Positions 40,178 to 48,988 of a DNA stretch of 64,000 bases are shown piece by piece. Origin of the DNA: Rhodocyclaceae bacterium UBA2250. GTDB taxonomy: Bacteria > Pseudomonadota > Gammaproteobacteria > Burkholderiales > Rhodocyclaceae. The position numbers and the translations under genes are program-made. Every line of letters starts with the position of its first letter. Positions within the stretch are counted from its first letter, which is position 1. The stretch covers positions 2,977 to 66,976 of the forward strand of contig DDXW01000075.1 of NCBI GenBank assembly GCA_002347285.1, in the 5' to 3' direction. The notes under the pieces were generated by a model that was given only the letters and a program-made list of their open reading frames with translations, was not told the origin of the DNA and did not search any database.

Positions 40178-40382
40178 AGCACTAGCGCAACAACCATCAT
40201 CGTCTTGACTTGCACCTCCACTCAGACGGTAGTGCATTAAAGACGACGTCATCGGGGAAATTCCTTCCTCTGCAGCGGAGTTTGCCGCGGAAAGCGGTGG
40301 CTGGCCGGTTCCGATTGATTGCGGCGCCGGAAGACCGGCCGTTTGAGCATCGAGCCATCCGCATCCCTCGGAGAACGGCTCG
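40178..40382. other. Intergenic boundary between CBASS and the second secretion block
   Basis: No gene is seen. A weak promoter-like pair, TTGCAC (40210-40215) and TGCATT (40233-40238), lies 17 bases apart and may start the RAQPRD-to-TraC transcript, which lost its natural upstream partners when the defence genes inserted. Base composition shifts back to high G+C at about 40270. Confidence 0.35.
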
Positions 40383-40790
40383 ATGGAAACCACTCGCAAT
40401 CCCGCGCAGGTTCGGCGCTTCGCCGTCGAGGCACCCTGGGCCGTGCGTGTTGCCGCGCTGCTGCTTGCCGCTGCCGGATTGCAGCCCGCCATCGCCGCTG
40501 ACGCCTCCGACAACGCTGCGGAGCGCGAGATGCTCGCCGCGGTAACGCGCCAGCTCGAACTGCTGGACCGCCTCGCCGAGCACGCCGCCACCACCGCGCC
40601 GCAGGAGCGCGCCCGCTACCACTTCGACTACGCGCGGCTGCGCGCCGACCTGGAGCGCGTGCGCACCGGCGTGCGCGACTACCTCGTTCCGCAACGCGCC
40701 CAGCCGCGTGATCCCGTGCCGCTGGCCGGTGACTACACGCGCAGTAACGCGGCGCCTGCGACGTCGCCCAAGGAGGCGCCGTCGTCATGA
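40383..40790 (+). CDS. RAQPRD family ICE protein (PFL_4707 type)
   Basis: A 135-residue exported protein named for the motif it carries: VPQRAQPRDPVPL, about residues 101-113. The signal peptide is about residues 18-38 (VRVAALLLAAAGLQPAIAAD). The mature part is a helical hairpin (NAAEREMLAAVTRQLELLDRLAEHAATTAPQERARYHFDYARLRADLERVRTGVRDY). GGAGAA precedes the ATG, and the stop overlaps the next start by 4 bases. It begins the second run of conserved secretion genes. Confidence 0.9.
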   Translation: METTRNPAQVRRFAVEAPWAVRVAALLLAAAGLQPAIAADASDNAAEREMLAAVTRQLELLDRLAEHAATTAPQERARYHFDYARLRADLERVRTGVRDYLVPQRAQPRDPVPLAGDYTRSNAAPATSPKEAPSS

Positions 40791-41026
40791 CGCCTTCCGC
40801 CGATCAGGTCGCCGCCTTCACGGCCAACGGCGGCTTCGCGCCCGGGGCCGTCTCCACCGTCGTGCTCGGCTTCGTCTTCGCCATCCTGCTGCTGTGGGGC
40901 GTGTGGGCGATGCGCACTGCCTATGTCGGCTGGGCCGAGCACCACCTGACCCAACGCCAGTTCCTCGGCGTCATCGTGCGCTTCGTCGCGATGTACCTGG
41001 TGCTGGGCTTTTTCCTCCTGTCCTGA
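40787..41026 (+). CDS. TIGR03758 family ICE membrane protein
   Basis: A 79-residue membrane protein with two hydrophobic helices (about 22-46, VSTVVLGFVFAILLLWGVWAM, and 62-79, VIVRFVAMYLVLGFFLLS) separated by a short loop. Size and topology suggest a small VirB3/TraL-like or pilin-related component. It is coupled to the RAQPRD gene by an ATGA overlap. Confidence 0.85.
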   Translation: MTPSADQVAAFTANGGFAPGAVSTVVLGFVFAILLLWGVWAMRTAYVGWAEHHLTQRQFLGVIVRFVAMYLVLGFFLLS

Positions 41027-41047
41027 CCCCATGAAAGGTACTTCGCC

Positions 41048-41425
41048 ATGAACGCTCCCGCTACTTCTCGCCGTCCCACGTCGCGGCCCGCCGCGCGCAT
41101 CGCCGCGCTGCTGATCCCGCTGGGCATCGCCGCCACGCCGCTGCCGTCGTTCGCCGACCTTCCCACGCTGGAAGACCCGTCGCGCGGCACCGGCAGCGGC
41201 ATCATGCAGACGCTGCAAAACTACGGCTACGACATCGTGCTGCTGATCGCGCTGCTCGTCGTCGCCTCGATGTTCGTCGGCGTCTGCTACCACGCCTACA
41301 CGCGCTACGCCGAGATCCACACCGGCCGCGCAACGTGGGGGCAGTTCGGGTTGACCGTCGCGGTGGGCGCGATCCTGCTGGTCGTCGGCATCTGGCTGCT
41401 GACCAAGGCTACCGGCGTCCTGTAA
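41048..41425 (+). CDS. TIGR03745 family ICE membrane protein (possible pilin)
   Basis: A 125-residue protein with a long signal peptide (about 1-37, cut after PLPSFA) and a mature part holding two membrane helices: YDIVLLIALLVVASMFVGVCYHAY and FGLTVAVGAILLVVGIWLLTKATG. This is the profile of VirB2/TraA-type cyclic or linear pilins, and the position before the TraL/TraE-like genes agrees. Pilin function is inferred. AAAGG lies before the ATG. Confidence 0.85.
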   Translation: MNAPATSRRPTSRPAARIAALLIPLGIAATPLPSFADLPTLEDPSRGTGSGIMQTLQNYGYDIVLLIALLVVASMFVGVCYHAYTRYAEIHTGRATWGQFGLTVAVGAILLVVGIWLLTKATGVL

Positions 41426-41437
41426 GGCCCGGCAACG

Positions 41438-41866
41438 ATGGCCGGCGCCCTGGAGAGTCCGTCGCGCGACGGGCTCGTGACCTTCCTGCCGCACCGCCTC
41501 AACCGCCACCCGGTGGTCGTGCGCGGGCTCACGGCCGACGAGCTGTGGGTCTGCGCCGGGCTGTCCGGCGCGGCCGGTCTCGTGGCCGGCGTACCGCTGG
41601 CCTGGCTGACGCACAGCATCGCGATGGTGCCCACGCTGATCGTCGCCGGCATCGGTGTCGGTGTCTTCGTGGGCGGCGGCCTGCTGCGGCGGTGGAAGCG
41701 CGGCCGGCCCGACACCTGGCTGTACCGCCAGCTCCAGTGGCGCCTCGCGCTGCGCTACCCCGCGCTGGCTGCGCATGCGGGCGGGGGCCAGCTCATCACC
41801 CGGTCGGGCTGGTGGTCCACGCGGCGCCTGCGGCCCGATCCGTCCCTGCGTCGAGGTAGACCATGA
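41438..41866 (+). CDS. TIGR03750 family ICE membrane protein (DUF3487, TraL-like)
   Basis: A 142-residue inner-membrane protein: TFLPHRLNRHPVVVRGLTADELW, then two helices at about 42-85 (VCAGLSGAAGLVAGVPLAWLTHSIAMVPTLIVAGIGVGVFVGGGLL), and a basic tail RRWKRGRPDTWLYRQLQWRLAL. The small protein with two central helices and a YRQLQ motif matches TraL/VirB3. The next gene starts in an ATGA overlap. Confidence 0.87.
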   Translation: MAGALESPSRDGLVTFLPHRLNRHPVVVRGLTADELWVCAGLSGAAGLVAGVPLAWLTHSIAMVPTLIVAGIGVGVFVGGGLLRRWKRGRPDTWLYRQLQWRLALRYPALAAHAGGGQLITRSGWWSTRRLRPDPSLRRGRP

Positions 41867-42555
41867 GCCGATTCAAGAACGAGGTCGCGCACCTGCAGGC
41901 GCATGTGAAGACCTTGCGCCTGGCTGGCGCCGCACTGTTCGTCGTGGCGCTGCTGCTCGGCTTCGGCTGGTGGAGCGCACCCAAGAGCCTGACCATCCAC
42001 GTGCCACCCGACCTGCGCTCGGGCAGCACGCGCAAGTGGTGGGACGTGCCGCCGGAGAGCGTCTACGCCTTCACCTTCTACATTTGGCAGCAGGCCCAGC
42101 GCTGGCCGACCAATGGCGAGCAGGACTACCCGCGCAACCTGCATGCACTGTCTGCGTACTTCACGCCGAGCTGCCGTGCCTTCCTGCAGCAGGACTACGA
42201 ATTCCGGCGCAGCAACGGCGAGCTACGCCAGCGCGTGCGCGGCATCTACGAGATTCCCGGCCGCGGCTACGGCGACGAGCCGGCCATGCGCGTGCGCACC
42301 GTGTCGGCCAACAACTGGATCGTCACGCTGGACGTGAGCGCCGACGAGTACCTGGGCGCCGAGCAGGTCAAGCGCGCGCTCGTGCGCTATGCACTCAAGG
42401 TTGTGCGCATGGACGTGGACCCCGAGCGCAACCCCTTCGGCCTGGCGCTGGACTGCCATGCACGCGCGCCGGAGCGCATCGAGACCCCGCCGCCTGCGGC
42501 GCCGCCCGGCCGGGCCGCAAGCGCCGGCTCCAACTTGCAGGGAGACACCCCATGA
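41863..42555 (+). CDS. PFL_4703 family ICE protein (TraE/VirB8-like, DUF2895)
   Basis: A 230-residue bitopic inner-membrane protein. One helix lies at about 20-38 (LAGAALFVVALLLGFGWW), followed by a periplasmic domain with WWDVPPESVYAFTFYIWQQAQRWPTNGEQDYPRNLHALSAYFTPSCRAFLQQDYEFR and a C-terminal sheet (VRTVSANNWIVTLDVSADEYLG). This is the VirB8/TraE arrangement, the assembly scaffold of the channel. A Pro/Ala tail ends it. Coupled on both sides by 4-base overlaps. Confidence 0.9.
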   Translation: MSRFKNEVAHLQAHVKTLRLAGAALFVVALLLGFGWWSAPKSLTIHVPPDLRSGSTRKWWDVPPESVYAFTFYIWQQAQRWPTNGEQDYPRNLHALSAYFTPSCRAFLQQDYEFRRSNGELRQRVRGIYEIPGRGYGDEPAMRVRTVSANNWIVTLDVSADEYLGAEQVKRALVRYALKVVRMDVDPERNPFGLALDCHARAPERIETPPPAAPPGRAASAGSNLQGDTP

Positions 42556-43472
42556 AGTCCCTCGTGAAGCGTTCATCTGCGGCGGCCCTGGCTGGCCTGC
42601 TGCTGTGCCTGGCCTTCGTGCCTGCGGCCCATGCCGTCGAAATCCTGCGCTGGGAGCGCCTGCCGCTGGCGGTGCCGCTGGTGGTCGGCCAGGAGCGCGT
42701 GGTGTTCATCGAGCGCAACGTGCGCATCGGTGTGCCGCCCACGGTTGGCGAGCAGTTGCGCGTGCAGAGCGCTGGTGGCGCGATCTACCTGCGCGCGAGC
42801 GCGCCGATCCCGCCCACACGGCTGCAACTGCAGGACGTGGAGTCGGGCGCGCTGATCCTGCTGGACATCGCGGCCGAGCCGGCGAAGGCGGGCCAGCCTG
42901 CACTCGAACCCGTGCGCATCGTCGAAGGCGACGTGCCGGCGACGCGCTACGGCGAGCCGGCCAAGCCGGCGGACGACGATGCGGAGCGCACCGTACCCGC
43001 AGCGAAGCGCGCCACGCCGGTGGCGGTTGTGCTCACGCGCTATGCGGCGCAGAACCTCTACGCGCCGCTGCGCACCGTGGAGCCCGTTCCCGGCCTCGGC
43101 CGCGTCAATCTGCGCCGTGGGCTGGAGCTTTCCACCTTGCTGCCCACACTGCCGGTGCGTGCGCAGGCGCTGGCCGCTTGGCGGCTCGAAGACCAGTGGG
43201 TGACGGCGGTGAAGCTCACCAACGCCTCCGGGCGCTGGCTCGACCTCGATCCCCGCGCGCTGCAGGGCGACTTTCTCGCCGCGACCTTCCAGCACCCGAA
43301 TCTGGCGCCGGCCGGCCGCGCCGCCGACACCACGGTGGTCTACCTCGTGACCCGTGGCCACGGCCTGGCCGAGTCGCTGCTGCCCAAGCTCTCACCGATC
43401 GACGCGACGGTGAACCTGCCGCCGGCCGCGGCGGCCGGCCAGGCCGAAGGAGGTGCCCGCCATGAAAAGTAA
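42552..43472 (+). CDS. TIGR03749 / PFL_4704 family ICE protein (TraK/VirB9-like)
   Basis: A 306-residue periplasmic protein with a cleavable signal (about 1-28, LAGLLLCLAFVPAAHAVE). The N-terminal domain reads ILRWERLPLAVPLVVGQERVVFIERNVRIGVPPTVGEQLRVQSAGGAIYLRA, an immunoglobulin-like fold typical of TraK/VirB9. The C-terminal domain includes PLRTVEPVPGLGRVNLRRGLELSTLLPTLPVRAQALAAWRLEDQWVTAVKLTNAS. It would form the outer-membrane core with the TraB- and TraV-like proteins. The next gene begins 10 bases before its stop. Confidence 0.9.
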   Translation: MKSLVKRSSAAALAGLLLCLAFVPAAHAVEILRWERLPLAVPLVVGQERVVFIERNVRIGVPPTVGEQLRVQSAGGAIYLRASAPIPPTRLQLQDVESGALILLDIAAEPAKAGQPALEPVRIVEGDVPATRYGEPAKPADDDAERTVPAAKRATPVAVVLTRYAAQNLYAPLRTVEPVPGLGRVNLRRGLELSTLLPTLPVRAQALAAWRLEDQWVTAVKLTNASGRWLDLDPRALQGDFLAATFQHPNLAPAGRAADTTVVYLVTRGHGLAESLLPKLSPIDATVNLPPAAAAGQAEGGARHEK

Positions 43473-44931
43473 CCCCCTCCTGAAGTGGCTGCTGATCCCG
43501 ATGGCGCTGGTGCTGCTGTTCGTCGGCATCAAGATGTTCTCCGGGGATCGCGGCGCCAAGCCCGTTCCGGCCGGCAGCGCCAACTCGCTCACGCCCGAAG
43601 AGATGAAGGCGCTGGGCATCGAGGGCGACACGCCGCGCGATACCGTTGCCACACTGGTGGCCCAGGTCAAGCAGTTGCGCAACGAGCTGCAGACGGCGCT
43701 CAACGACAACAAGAACCAGAAGAGCGAGAACGAGCGTATGCGCGCGCGGGAAAGCGCGATCGACCAGCGCATCCAGTCCGCGCTGGATGGTGAACGCGGC
43801 CGCCTGCAGCAGGACCGCGAGCAGTTGGCCGGCGACCGCCAGCAGACCCAGGGCCTGCTGCAAGACCTGCAGCGGCGCCTGGATGGGCTTTCCGGCAAGG
43901 GCGGCCAGGCCGATCTGCCGGTCGGGCTCGGCCTGGAGGACGGCGACGGCAAGGGCTTCAGCGGCAGCCAGGGCGGCGCCGCGCGCAGCACCAGCGGCAC
44001 GCGCTGGGTGGAACCGGACGATGCGAAGCCTTCGGCGAAGAACGGCAGCAGCGGCGGCCTGAACTTTCCGACCAGCTTCGGGCCGGCGCAGAAGACGCTT
44101 TCCGACACGGCCGACAACGTGGCCAGCACCGTCGCGGATGCAGGCAGCCGCGCCGTGGGCACGTCGTCCAAGCCGGTCTACACGGTGCCGTCGAACTCGA
44201 CGCTGATGGGCTCCATCGCGATGACCGCGCTGATCGGCCGCGTGCCGATCGACGGCACGGTCAACGACCCGTACCCCTTCAAGGTGCTGATCGGCCCGGA
44301 CAACCTCACCGCCAACGGCATCGACATTCCCGACGTGGCGGGCGCGGTGGTCAGCGGCACGGCCTCGGGCGACTGGACGCTTTCCTGCGTGCGCGGCCAG
44401 ATTCGCTCGGTGACGTTCGTCTTCAACGACGGCACGGTGCGCACGATGCCGGAGGACGGCAACCGCAACCAGAGCGGCGGCGGCCAGGGCAATGGTGCAA
44501 ACAGCACGACGCAAGGCGGCCTGGGCTGGATCAGCGATCCCTACGGCATCCCCTGCGTCAGCGGCGAACGGCGCAGCAACGCGCAGCAGTACCTGGGTTC
44601 GCAAGCCCTCATCACCGCGGCCGGCGCCGGCGCCGCTTCACTGATCAAGTCGGACAACGGCAGCGTGGCCGTGGTCGCTAACAGCAACGGCTCGCTTGGC
44701 ACGGTAGGCATCAGCGGCAACGAGGCGATGGGCCGCATCCTGGCCGGGGGCGTCCGCGACATGGCCGATTGGGTCAACAAGCTTTACGGCCAAGCCTTCG
44801 CCGCCGTCTACGTGCGGCCCGGCGCCAAGGTCGCGGTGCATCTGGAGCAGCCGCTCAACATCGACTACGACGCCAAGGGGCGCCGGGTCAATCAACGCAT
44901 CGGAGGCAAGCATGCGTCGGATTTGGATTGA
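43462..44931 (+). CDS. TIGR03752 / PFL_4705 family ICE protein (TraB/VirB10-like)
   Basis: A 489-residue protein anchored by one helix at about 8-27 (KWLLIPMALVLLFVGIKMF). A coiled coil spans about 60-140 (VAQVKQLRNELQTALNDNKNQKSENERMRARE...RLQQDREQLAGDRQQTQGLLQDLQRRLDGL), then a Gly/Ser linker. The beta-barrel C-terminal domain runs from about 235: VYTVPSNSTLMGSIAMTALIGRVPIDGTVNDPYPFKVLIGPDNLTANG and YVRPGAKVAVHLEQPLNIDYD. That is VirB10/TraB topology, spanning both membranes. ATG 43462 was chosen because AAGGAGG is 8 bases upstream; the GTG at 43453 overlaps that site. Confidence 0.92.
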   Translation: MKSNPLLKWLLIPMALVLLFVGIKMFSGDRGAKPVPAGSANSLTPEEMKALGIEGDTPRDTVATLVAQVKQLRNELQTALNDNKNQKSENERMRARESAIDQRIQSALDGERGRLQQDREQLAGDRQQTQGLLQDLQRRLDGLSGKGGQADLPVGLGLEDGDGKGFSGSQGGAARSTSGTRWVEPDDAKPSAKNGSSGGLNFPTSFGPAQKTLSDTADNVASTVADAGSRAVGTSSKPVYTVPSNSTLMGSIAMTALIGRVPIDGTVNDPYPFKVLIGPDNLTANGIDIPDVAGAVVSGTASGDWTLSCVRGQIRSVTFVFNDGTVRTMPEDGNRNQSGGGQGNGANSTTQGGLGWISDPYGIPCVSGERRSNAQQYLGSQALITAAGAGAASLIKSDNGSVAVVANSNGSLGTVGISGNEAMGRILAGGVRDMADWVNKLYGQAFAAVYVRPGAKVAVHLEQPLNIDYDAKGRRVNQRIGGKHASDLD

Positions 44932-45346
44932 ATCGGCCGCGATCCTGTGCGCGGTCCTGGTGCTGGGCGGCTGCGCCACCAGCAAGGACAAGTTGCTGCC
45001 GCACGGCGATCACACCATGCTCGACGTGTGGAATCAGGAGACGGGCGGCAGCGCCGGTGGTGGGCAGGCAGCGCGGCAACTGCTCGATGCACGCCAGGAC
45101 TTGCGCCGGCCGCTGACCGAGGCCGACGTGCAGGCGGTGCCCGCCGCCGCTGCCGCCTACACGCGCACCGCGGCCAACGAGATTTACCGCCAGTTCCGAC
45201 GCCTGCCGAACCCGGACCTAGTGATGTACGTGTTCCCGCACCTGGCCGGCACCGACCCGGTGCCCGTGCCCGGCTACACCACCGTGTTCCCGCTCTACCA
45301 GCGCGTGCAGTACGCGATGCCTGGCGAGCGCCTGGAGGACTACTGA
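44912..45346 (+). CDS. TIGR03751 family ICE lipoprotein (TraV/VirB7-like)
   Basis: A 144-residue outer-membrane lipoprotein: signal 1-20 with lipobox LGGC (Cys21), then TSKDKLLPHGDHTMLDVWNQETGG. The C-terminal part (LPNPDLVMYVFPHLAGTDPVPVPGYTTVFPLYQRVQYAMPGE) is strongly conserved in the family. Its start overlaps the TraB-like gene by 20 bases and its stop (TGATG) overlaps the TraC start by one base. It completes the TraB-TraK-TraV outer core. Confidence 0.9.
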   Translation: MRRIWIESAAILCAVLVLGGCATSKDKLLPHGDHTMLDVWNQETGGSAGGGQAARQLLDARQDLRRPLTEADVQAVPAAAAAYTRTAANEIYRQFRRLPNPDLVMYVFPHLAGTDPVPVPGYTTVFPLYQRVQYAMPGERLEDY

Positions 45347-48228
45347 TGGCTTGGTCGTTGCCCTGGGCACGCAAGGCCGTCACGCCCGCCGGCCCCGACC
45401 TGGATGCCGATGACGCCTGGTCGCAGCATGTCTCGACGCTGGCCGCGCACGGCATTCCCGAGCCCGGCAGCGCGATGGGCAGCCAGCCGCGCCCGCCGAC
45501 CACCGAAGCGGACCTGCAGGCGCTCTACGGCGTGGCACCGTCCTTCGCCGACCTGTTGCCGTGGATGGAGTACCTGCCCGGCTCCAAGAGCATGTTGCTG
45601 GAAGACGGCCAGTCGGTTGCGGGCTTCTTCGAACTGGCCCCGGTCGGCACCGAAGGCCGTGAGATGGCCTGGCTGTGGCAGGCACGCGATGCACTGGAGA
45701 ACGCGCTGCAGGACTCGTTCGACGAACTCGACGAGAACCCGTGGGTCGTGCAGCTCTACGCCCAGGACGAATCGACCTGGGACACCTACCTGCGCGGGCT
45801 GGCCGACTATGTGCGGCCGCGCGCCCAGGGCAGCGCCTTCACGGACTTCTACCTGCGTTTCTTTGGGCACCACCTGCGCGCCATTGCCAAGCCCGGCGGG
45901 CTGTTCGAGGACACCACGGTGACGCGGCTGCCGTGGCGCGGCCAGGTCCGGCGCGTGCGAATGGTGGTCTACCGGCGCGCGAACGCTACGACCGCATCGC
46001 GGCGCGGCCAGTCCCCCGAGCAGGCGTTGACGACGATCTGCGACCGGCTCGTGGGCGGCCTCGCCAACGCGGGCGTGAAATCCCGCCGCATGGAGGCGGC
46101 CGACATCCACGACTGGCTGCTGCGCTGGTTCAACCCGCACCCGACGCTGCTCGGCCCCAGCGCCGACGACCGCGAGCGCTTCTATGCGCTCACGCGCTAC
46201 CCCGAGGCAGTCGAAGACGGCGAGATCGAGCTGGCCAGCGGAGACTTCGCGCAGCGCCTGTTCTTCGGCCAGCCGCGCTCGGACGTGGCGAACGGCACGT
46301 GGCTGCTCGACGGCATGCCGCACCGGATCATCGTGATGGACCGGTTGCGCATGCCGCCTGCGACCGGCCACGTCACCGGCGAAACGCGCAAGGGCGGCGA
46401 TGCCGTCAACGCGCTGTTCGACCAGATGCCCGAGGACACGGTGATGTGCCTGACCGTCGTCGCGACGCCGCAGGACGTGCTCGAAGAGCACCTGAACCAC
46501 CTGAGCAAGAAGTCGGTCGGCGAGACGCTGGCTTCGGAGCAGACGCGCCGCGACGTGCAGGAAGCGCGCGGGCTGATCGGCAGCGCGCACAAGCTCTACC
46601 GCGGTGCGCTTGCCTTCTATCTGCGCGGACGCGACCTCGCGCAGCTCGACGCCCGCGGCCTGCAACTGGTCAACGTCATGCTCAACGCCGGCCTGCAGCC
46701 GGTGCGCGAGGAAGACGAGGTGGCGCCGCTCAACAGCTACCTGCGCTGGCTCCCGTGCGTGTTCGATCCGGCCACCGACAAGCGCCAGTGGTACACGCAA
46801 CTGATGTTCGCGCAGCACGCGGCGAACCTCGCGCCGGTGTGGGGCCGCAGCCAGGGCACCGGCAATCCGGGCATCACGTTCTTCAACCGCGGCGGCGGGC
46901 CGATCACCTTCGACCCGCTGAACCGGCTCGACCGGCAGATGAACGCTCACCTGTTCCTGTTCGGTCCCACCGGCTCGGGCAAAAGCGCCACGCTCAACAA
47001 CATCCTGAACCAGGTGACGGCGATCTACCGGCCGCGGCTGTTCATCGTCGAGGCGGGCAACAGCTTCGGCCTGTTCGGCGACTTCGCGGCGCGGCTAGGC
47101 ATGAAGGTGCATCGCGTTAAGCTGGCCCCCGGTGCCGGGGTGAGCCTCGCGCCGTTCGCCGACGCCCACCGGCTGGTGGAAACGCCCAGCCAGGTGCAGA
47201 CGCTGGATGCCGACGCCCTGGACGAGGACCGCGACGAAGCGGCACAGGCAGCGGATGCCGACGAGCAGCGTGACGTGCTGGGGGAACTGGAAATCACCGC
47301 GCGGCTGATGATCACCGGCGGCGAGGACAAGGAAGAGGCGCGCATGACGCGCGCCGACCGCAGCCTGATCCGCCAGTGCATCCTCGATGCGGCCCAGCGT
47401 TGCGTGGCCAACCAGCGCACCGTCCTGACGCGCGACGTGCGCGATGCGCTGCGCGAGCGCGCCCGCGATACGGCACTACCCGAGGTGCGGCGCGCGCGGC
47501 TGCTGGAAATGGCCGACGCGATGGATATGTTCTGCCAGGGCGTGGACGGCGAGATGTTCGACCGGCCCGGCACGCCCTGGCCCGAGGCCGACATCACCAT
47601 CGTCGATCTGGCGACCTTCGCACGCGAGGGCTACAACGCGCAGCTTTCCATCGCCTACATCAGCCTTATCAACACGGTCAACAACATCGCCGAGCGCGAC
47701 CAGTTCCTCGGCCGGCCGATCATCAACGTGACGGACGAGGGGCACATCATCACCAAGAACCCGCTGCTTGCGCCCTACGTCGTCAAGATCACGAAGATGT
47801 GGCGCAAGCTCGGCGCCTGGTACTGGCTGGCGACGCAGAACATCGACGACCTGCCCAAGGCCGCCGAGCCCATGCTCAACATGATCGAGTGGTGGATCTG
47901 CCTCTCGATGCCGCCCGACGAGGTGGAGAAGATCGCGCGCTTTCGCGAGCTGAACGCGGCGCAGAAGGCGCTGATGCTGTCGGCCCGCAAGGAGGCCGGC
48001 AAGTTCAGCGAGGGCGTGATCCTTTCCAAGAGCATGGAAGTGCTATTCCGCGCGGTGCCGCCCAGCCTGTACCTGGCGCTGGCTCAGACCGAGCCGGAAG
48101 AGAAGGCCGAGCGTTTCCAGTTGATGCAGCAGTACGGCATCGGCGAACTGGACGCCGCTTTCAAGATCGCCGAGAAGATCGACCGCGCCCGCAGCATCGA
48201 GCCGCTGGTGCTCGATGCGCTGGCGTGA
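45346..48228 (+). CDS. traC: TraC/VirB4-like conjugation ATPase (PFL_4706, TIGR03744)
   Basis: A 960-residue ATPase that powers pilus assembly and DNA transfer. The N-terminal TraC-type domain precedes a C-terminal ATPase core with Walker A FGPTGSGKSATLNN (G540-S547) and FIVEAGNSFGLFGDFAARLGM. An insertion of acidic character follows (LDADALDEDRDEAAQAADADEQ, about 625-645). ITIVDLATF and INVTDEGHIITKNPLLAPYVVKITKMWRKLGAWYWLATQNIDDLP carry Walker B and sensor motifs. The frame is open upstream to 44947, but the true start is ATG 45346 in the TGATG overlap with the lipoprotein gene. Confidence 0.95.
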   Translation: MAWSLPWARKAVTPAGPDLDADDAWSQHVSTLAAHGIPEPGSAMGSQPRPPTTEADLQALYGVAPSFADLLPWMEYLPGSKSMLLEDGQSVAGFFELAPVGTEGREMAWLWQARDALENALQDSFDELDENPWVVQLYAQDESTWDTYLRGLADYVRPRAQGSAFTDFYLRFFGHHLRAIAKPGGLFEDTTVTRLPWRGQVRRVRMVVYRRANATTASRRGQSPEQALTTICDRLVGGLANAGVKSRRMEAADIHDWLLRWFNPHPTLLGPSADDRERFYALTRYPEAVEDGEIELASGDFAQRLFFGQPRSDVANGTWLLDGMPHRIIVMDRLRMPPATGHVTGETRKGGDAVNALFDQMPEDTVMCLTVVATPQDVLEEHLNHLSKKSVGETLASEQTRRDVQEARGLIGSAHKLYRGALAFYLRGRDLAQLDARGLQLVNVMLNAGLQPVREEDEVAPLNSYLRWLPCVFDPATDKRQWYTQLMFAQHAANLAPVWGRSQGTGNPGITFFNRGGGPITFDPLNRLDRQMNAHLFLFGPTGSGKSATLNNILNQVTAIYRPRLFIVEAGNSFGLFGDFAARLGMKVHRVKLAPGAGVSLAPFADAHRLVETPSQVQTLDADALDEDRDEAAQAADADEQRDVLGELEITARLMITGGEDKEEARMTRADRSLIRQCILDAAQRCVANQRTVLTRDVRDALRERARDTALPEVRRARLLEMADAMDMFCQGVDGEMFDRPGTPWPEADITIVDLATFAREGYNAQLSIAYISLINTVNNIAERDQFLGRPIINVTDEGHIITKNPLLAPYVVKITKMWRKLGAWYWLATQNIDDLPKAAEPMLNMIEWWICLSMPPDEVEKIARFRELNAAQKALMLSARKEAGKFSEGVILSKSMEVLFRAVPPSLYLALAQTEPEEKAERFQLMQQYGIGELDAAFKIAEKIDRARSIEPLVLDALA

Positions 48229-48241
48229 CGGGGAGTCCACG

Positions 48242-48988
48242 ATGCGCATCCCTCGCTTCGCGCCGTCCCGCACCGTCCTTGTCGTCGCGCTGCTGATGGC
48301 CGCGGCCCTGACAACGGCCGCATGGCTCGGCCTGCGGCCGCAGTCGCCGCCCGCCGAACCCGATTTTCCTTCGGCAGAAGCAACGCCTGCGCCGGCAACG
48401 GCACCAGCCGGCCCGCCCTGGCGCTATGGCCGCGCCGATGCGCGCTTCACGGTGGTCGAGTACGCCGACCTCGAATGCCCGTTCTGCCGCGCCTACTTCG
48501 CAGTGCTCAAGCGCTGGATCGACGCGCACCCGGACGTGAGCTGGCAATGGCATCACCTGCCGTTGCCGTTGCACGAGCCGGCCGCGTCTGCCGGTGCGCG
48601 CCTGGTGGAGTGCGTCGGCGAGGCCGGCGGCCAGGCCGCGTTCTGGCAGGCCGCCGAGTGGGTCTACACGCACACCCGCGGCGACGGTCAGGGCCTGCCC
48701 GAGGGCCTGCGCTATCCCGACCTCACGCCGGCCGCGCAGCAGTGCCTCGACAGCGACCGCCCCGATGCGCTGATCCGCGCACAGTCGGCGAGCGCGGCGC
48801 AGGAGGGCATCAAGGTCACGCCCACGCTGCGCCTGCAGGATCGCCAGTCCGGCAAGACGCTGCTGCTGCACGGCCCGGTCGAAGGAGATGCCTTGCTGTC
48901 CGCGATCGACCTGCTGGCGGCCAGTGCAGCGGCCGAGCCCGCATCGAAGGAAATGCCTGCCGAGTCTCTCGGAGACATGCCCAGGTAG
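48242..48988 (+). CDS. DsbA/DsbC-like thioredoxin-fold protein
   Basis: A 248-residue periplasmic or membrane-anchored thiol protein. The N-terminal helix (about 12-31, TVLVVALLMAAALTTAAWLG) is a signal anchor. The thioredoxin fold starts at WRYGRADARFTVVEYADLECPFCRAYFAVLKRW, with a CPFC active site (about 80-83). EGIKVTPTLRLQD contains the cis-proline (VTPT). It probably forms disulfides in secretion proteins such as the cysteine-rich TraU-like protein encoded downstream. Its last residues and stop codon lie inside a radC-type RNA unit (copy 5), an unusual overlap. Confidence 0.9.
   Translation: MRIPRFAPSRTVLVVALLMAAALTTAAWLGLRPQSPPAEPDFPSAEATPAPATAPAGPPWRYGRADARFTVVEYADLECPFCRAYFAVLKRWIDAHPDVSWQWHHLPLPLHEPAASAGARLVECVGEAGGQAAFWQAAEWVYTHTRGDGQGLPEGLRYPDLTPAAQQCLDSDRPDALIRAQSASAAQEGIKVTPTLRLQDRQSGKTLLLHGPVEGDALLSAIDLLAASAAAEPASKEMPAESLGDMPR

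Noticed and set aside
42389..43465. 358-codon open frame on the plus strand
   Set aside because: Out-of-frame reading of the TraK-like gene; G/R/A-rich without conserved motifs.
44947..45345. In-frame upstream extension of the TraC ATPase
   Set aside because: It overlaps the whole lipoprotein gene in another frame; the TGATG junction at 45346 is the natural start.
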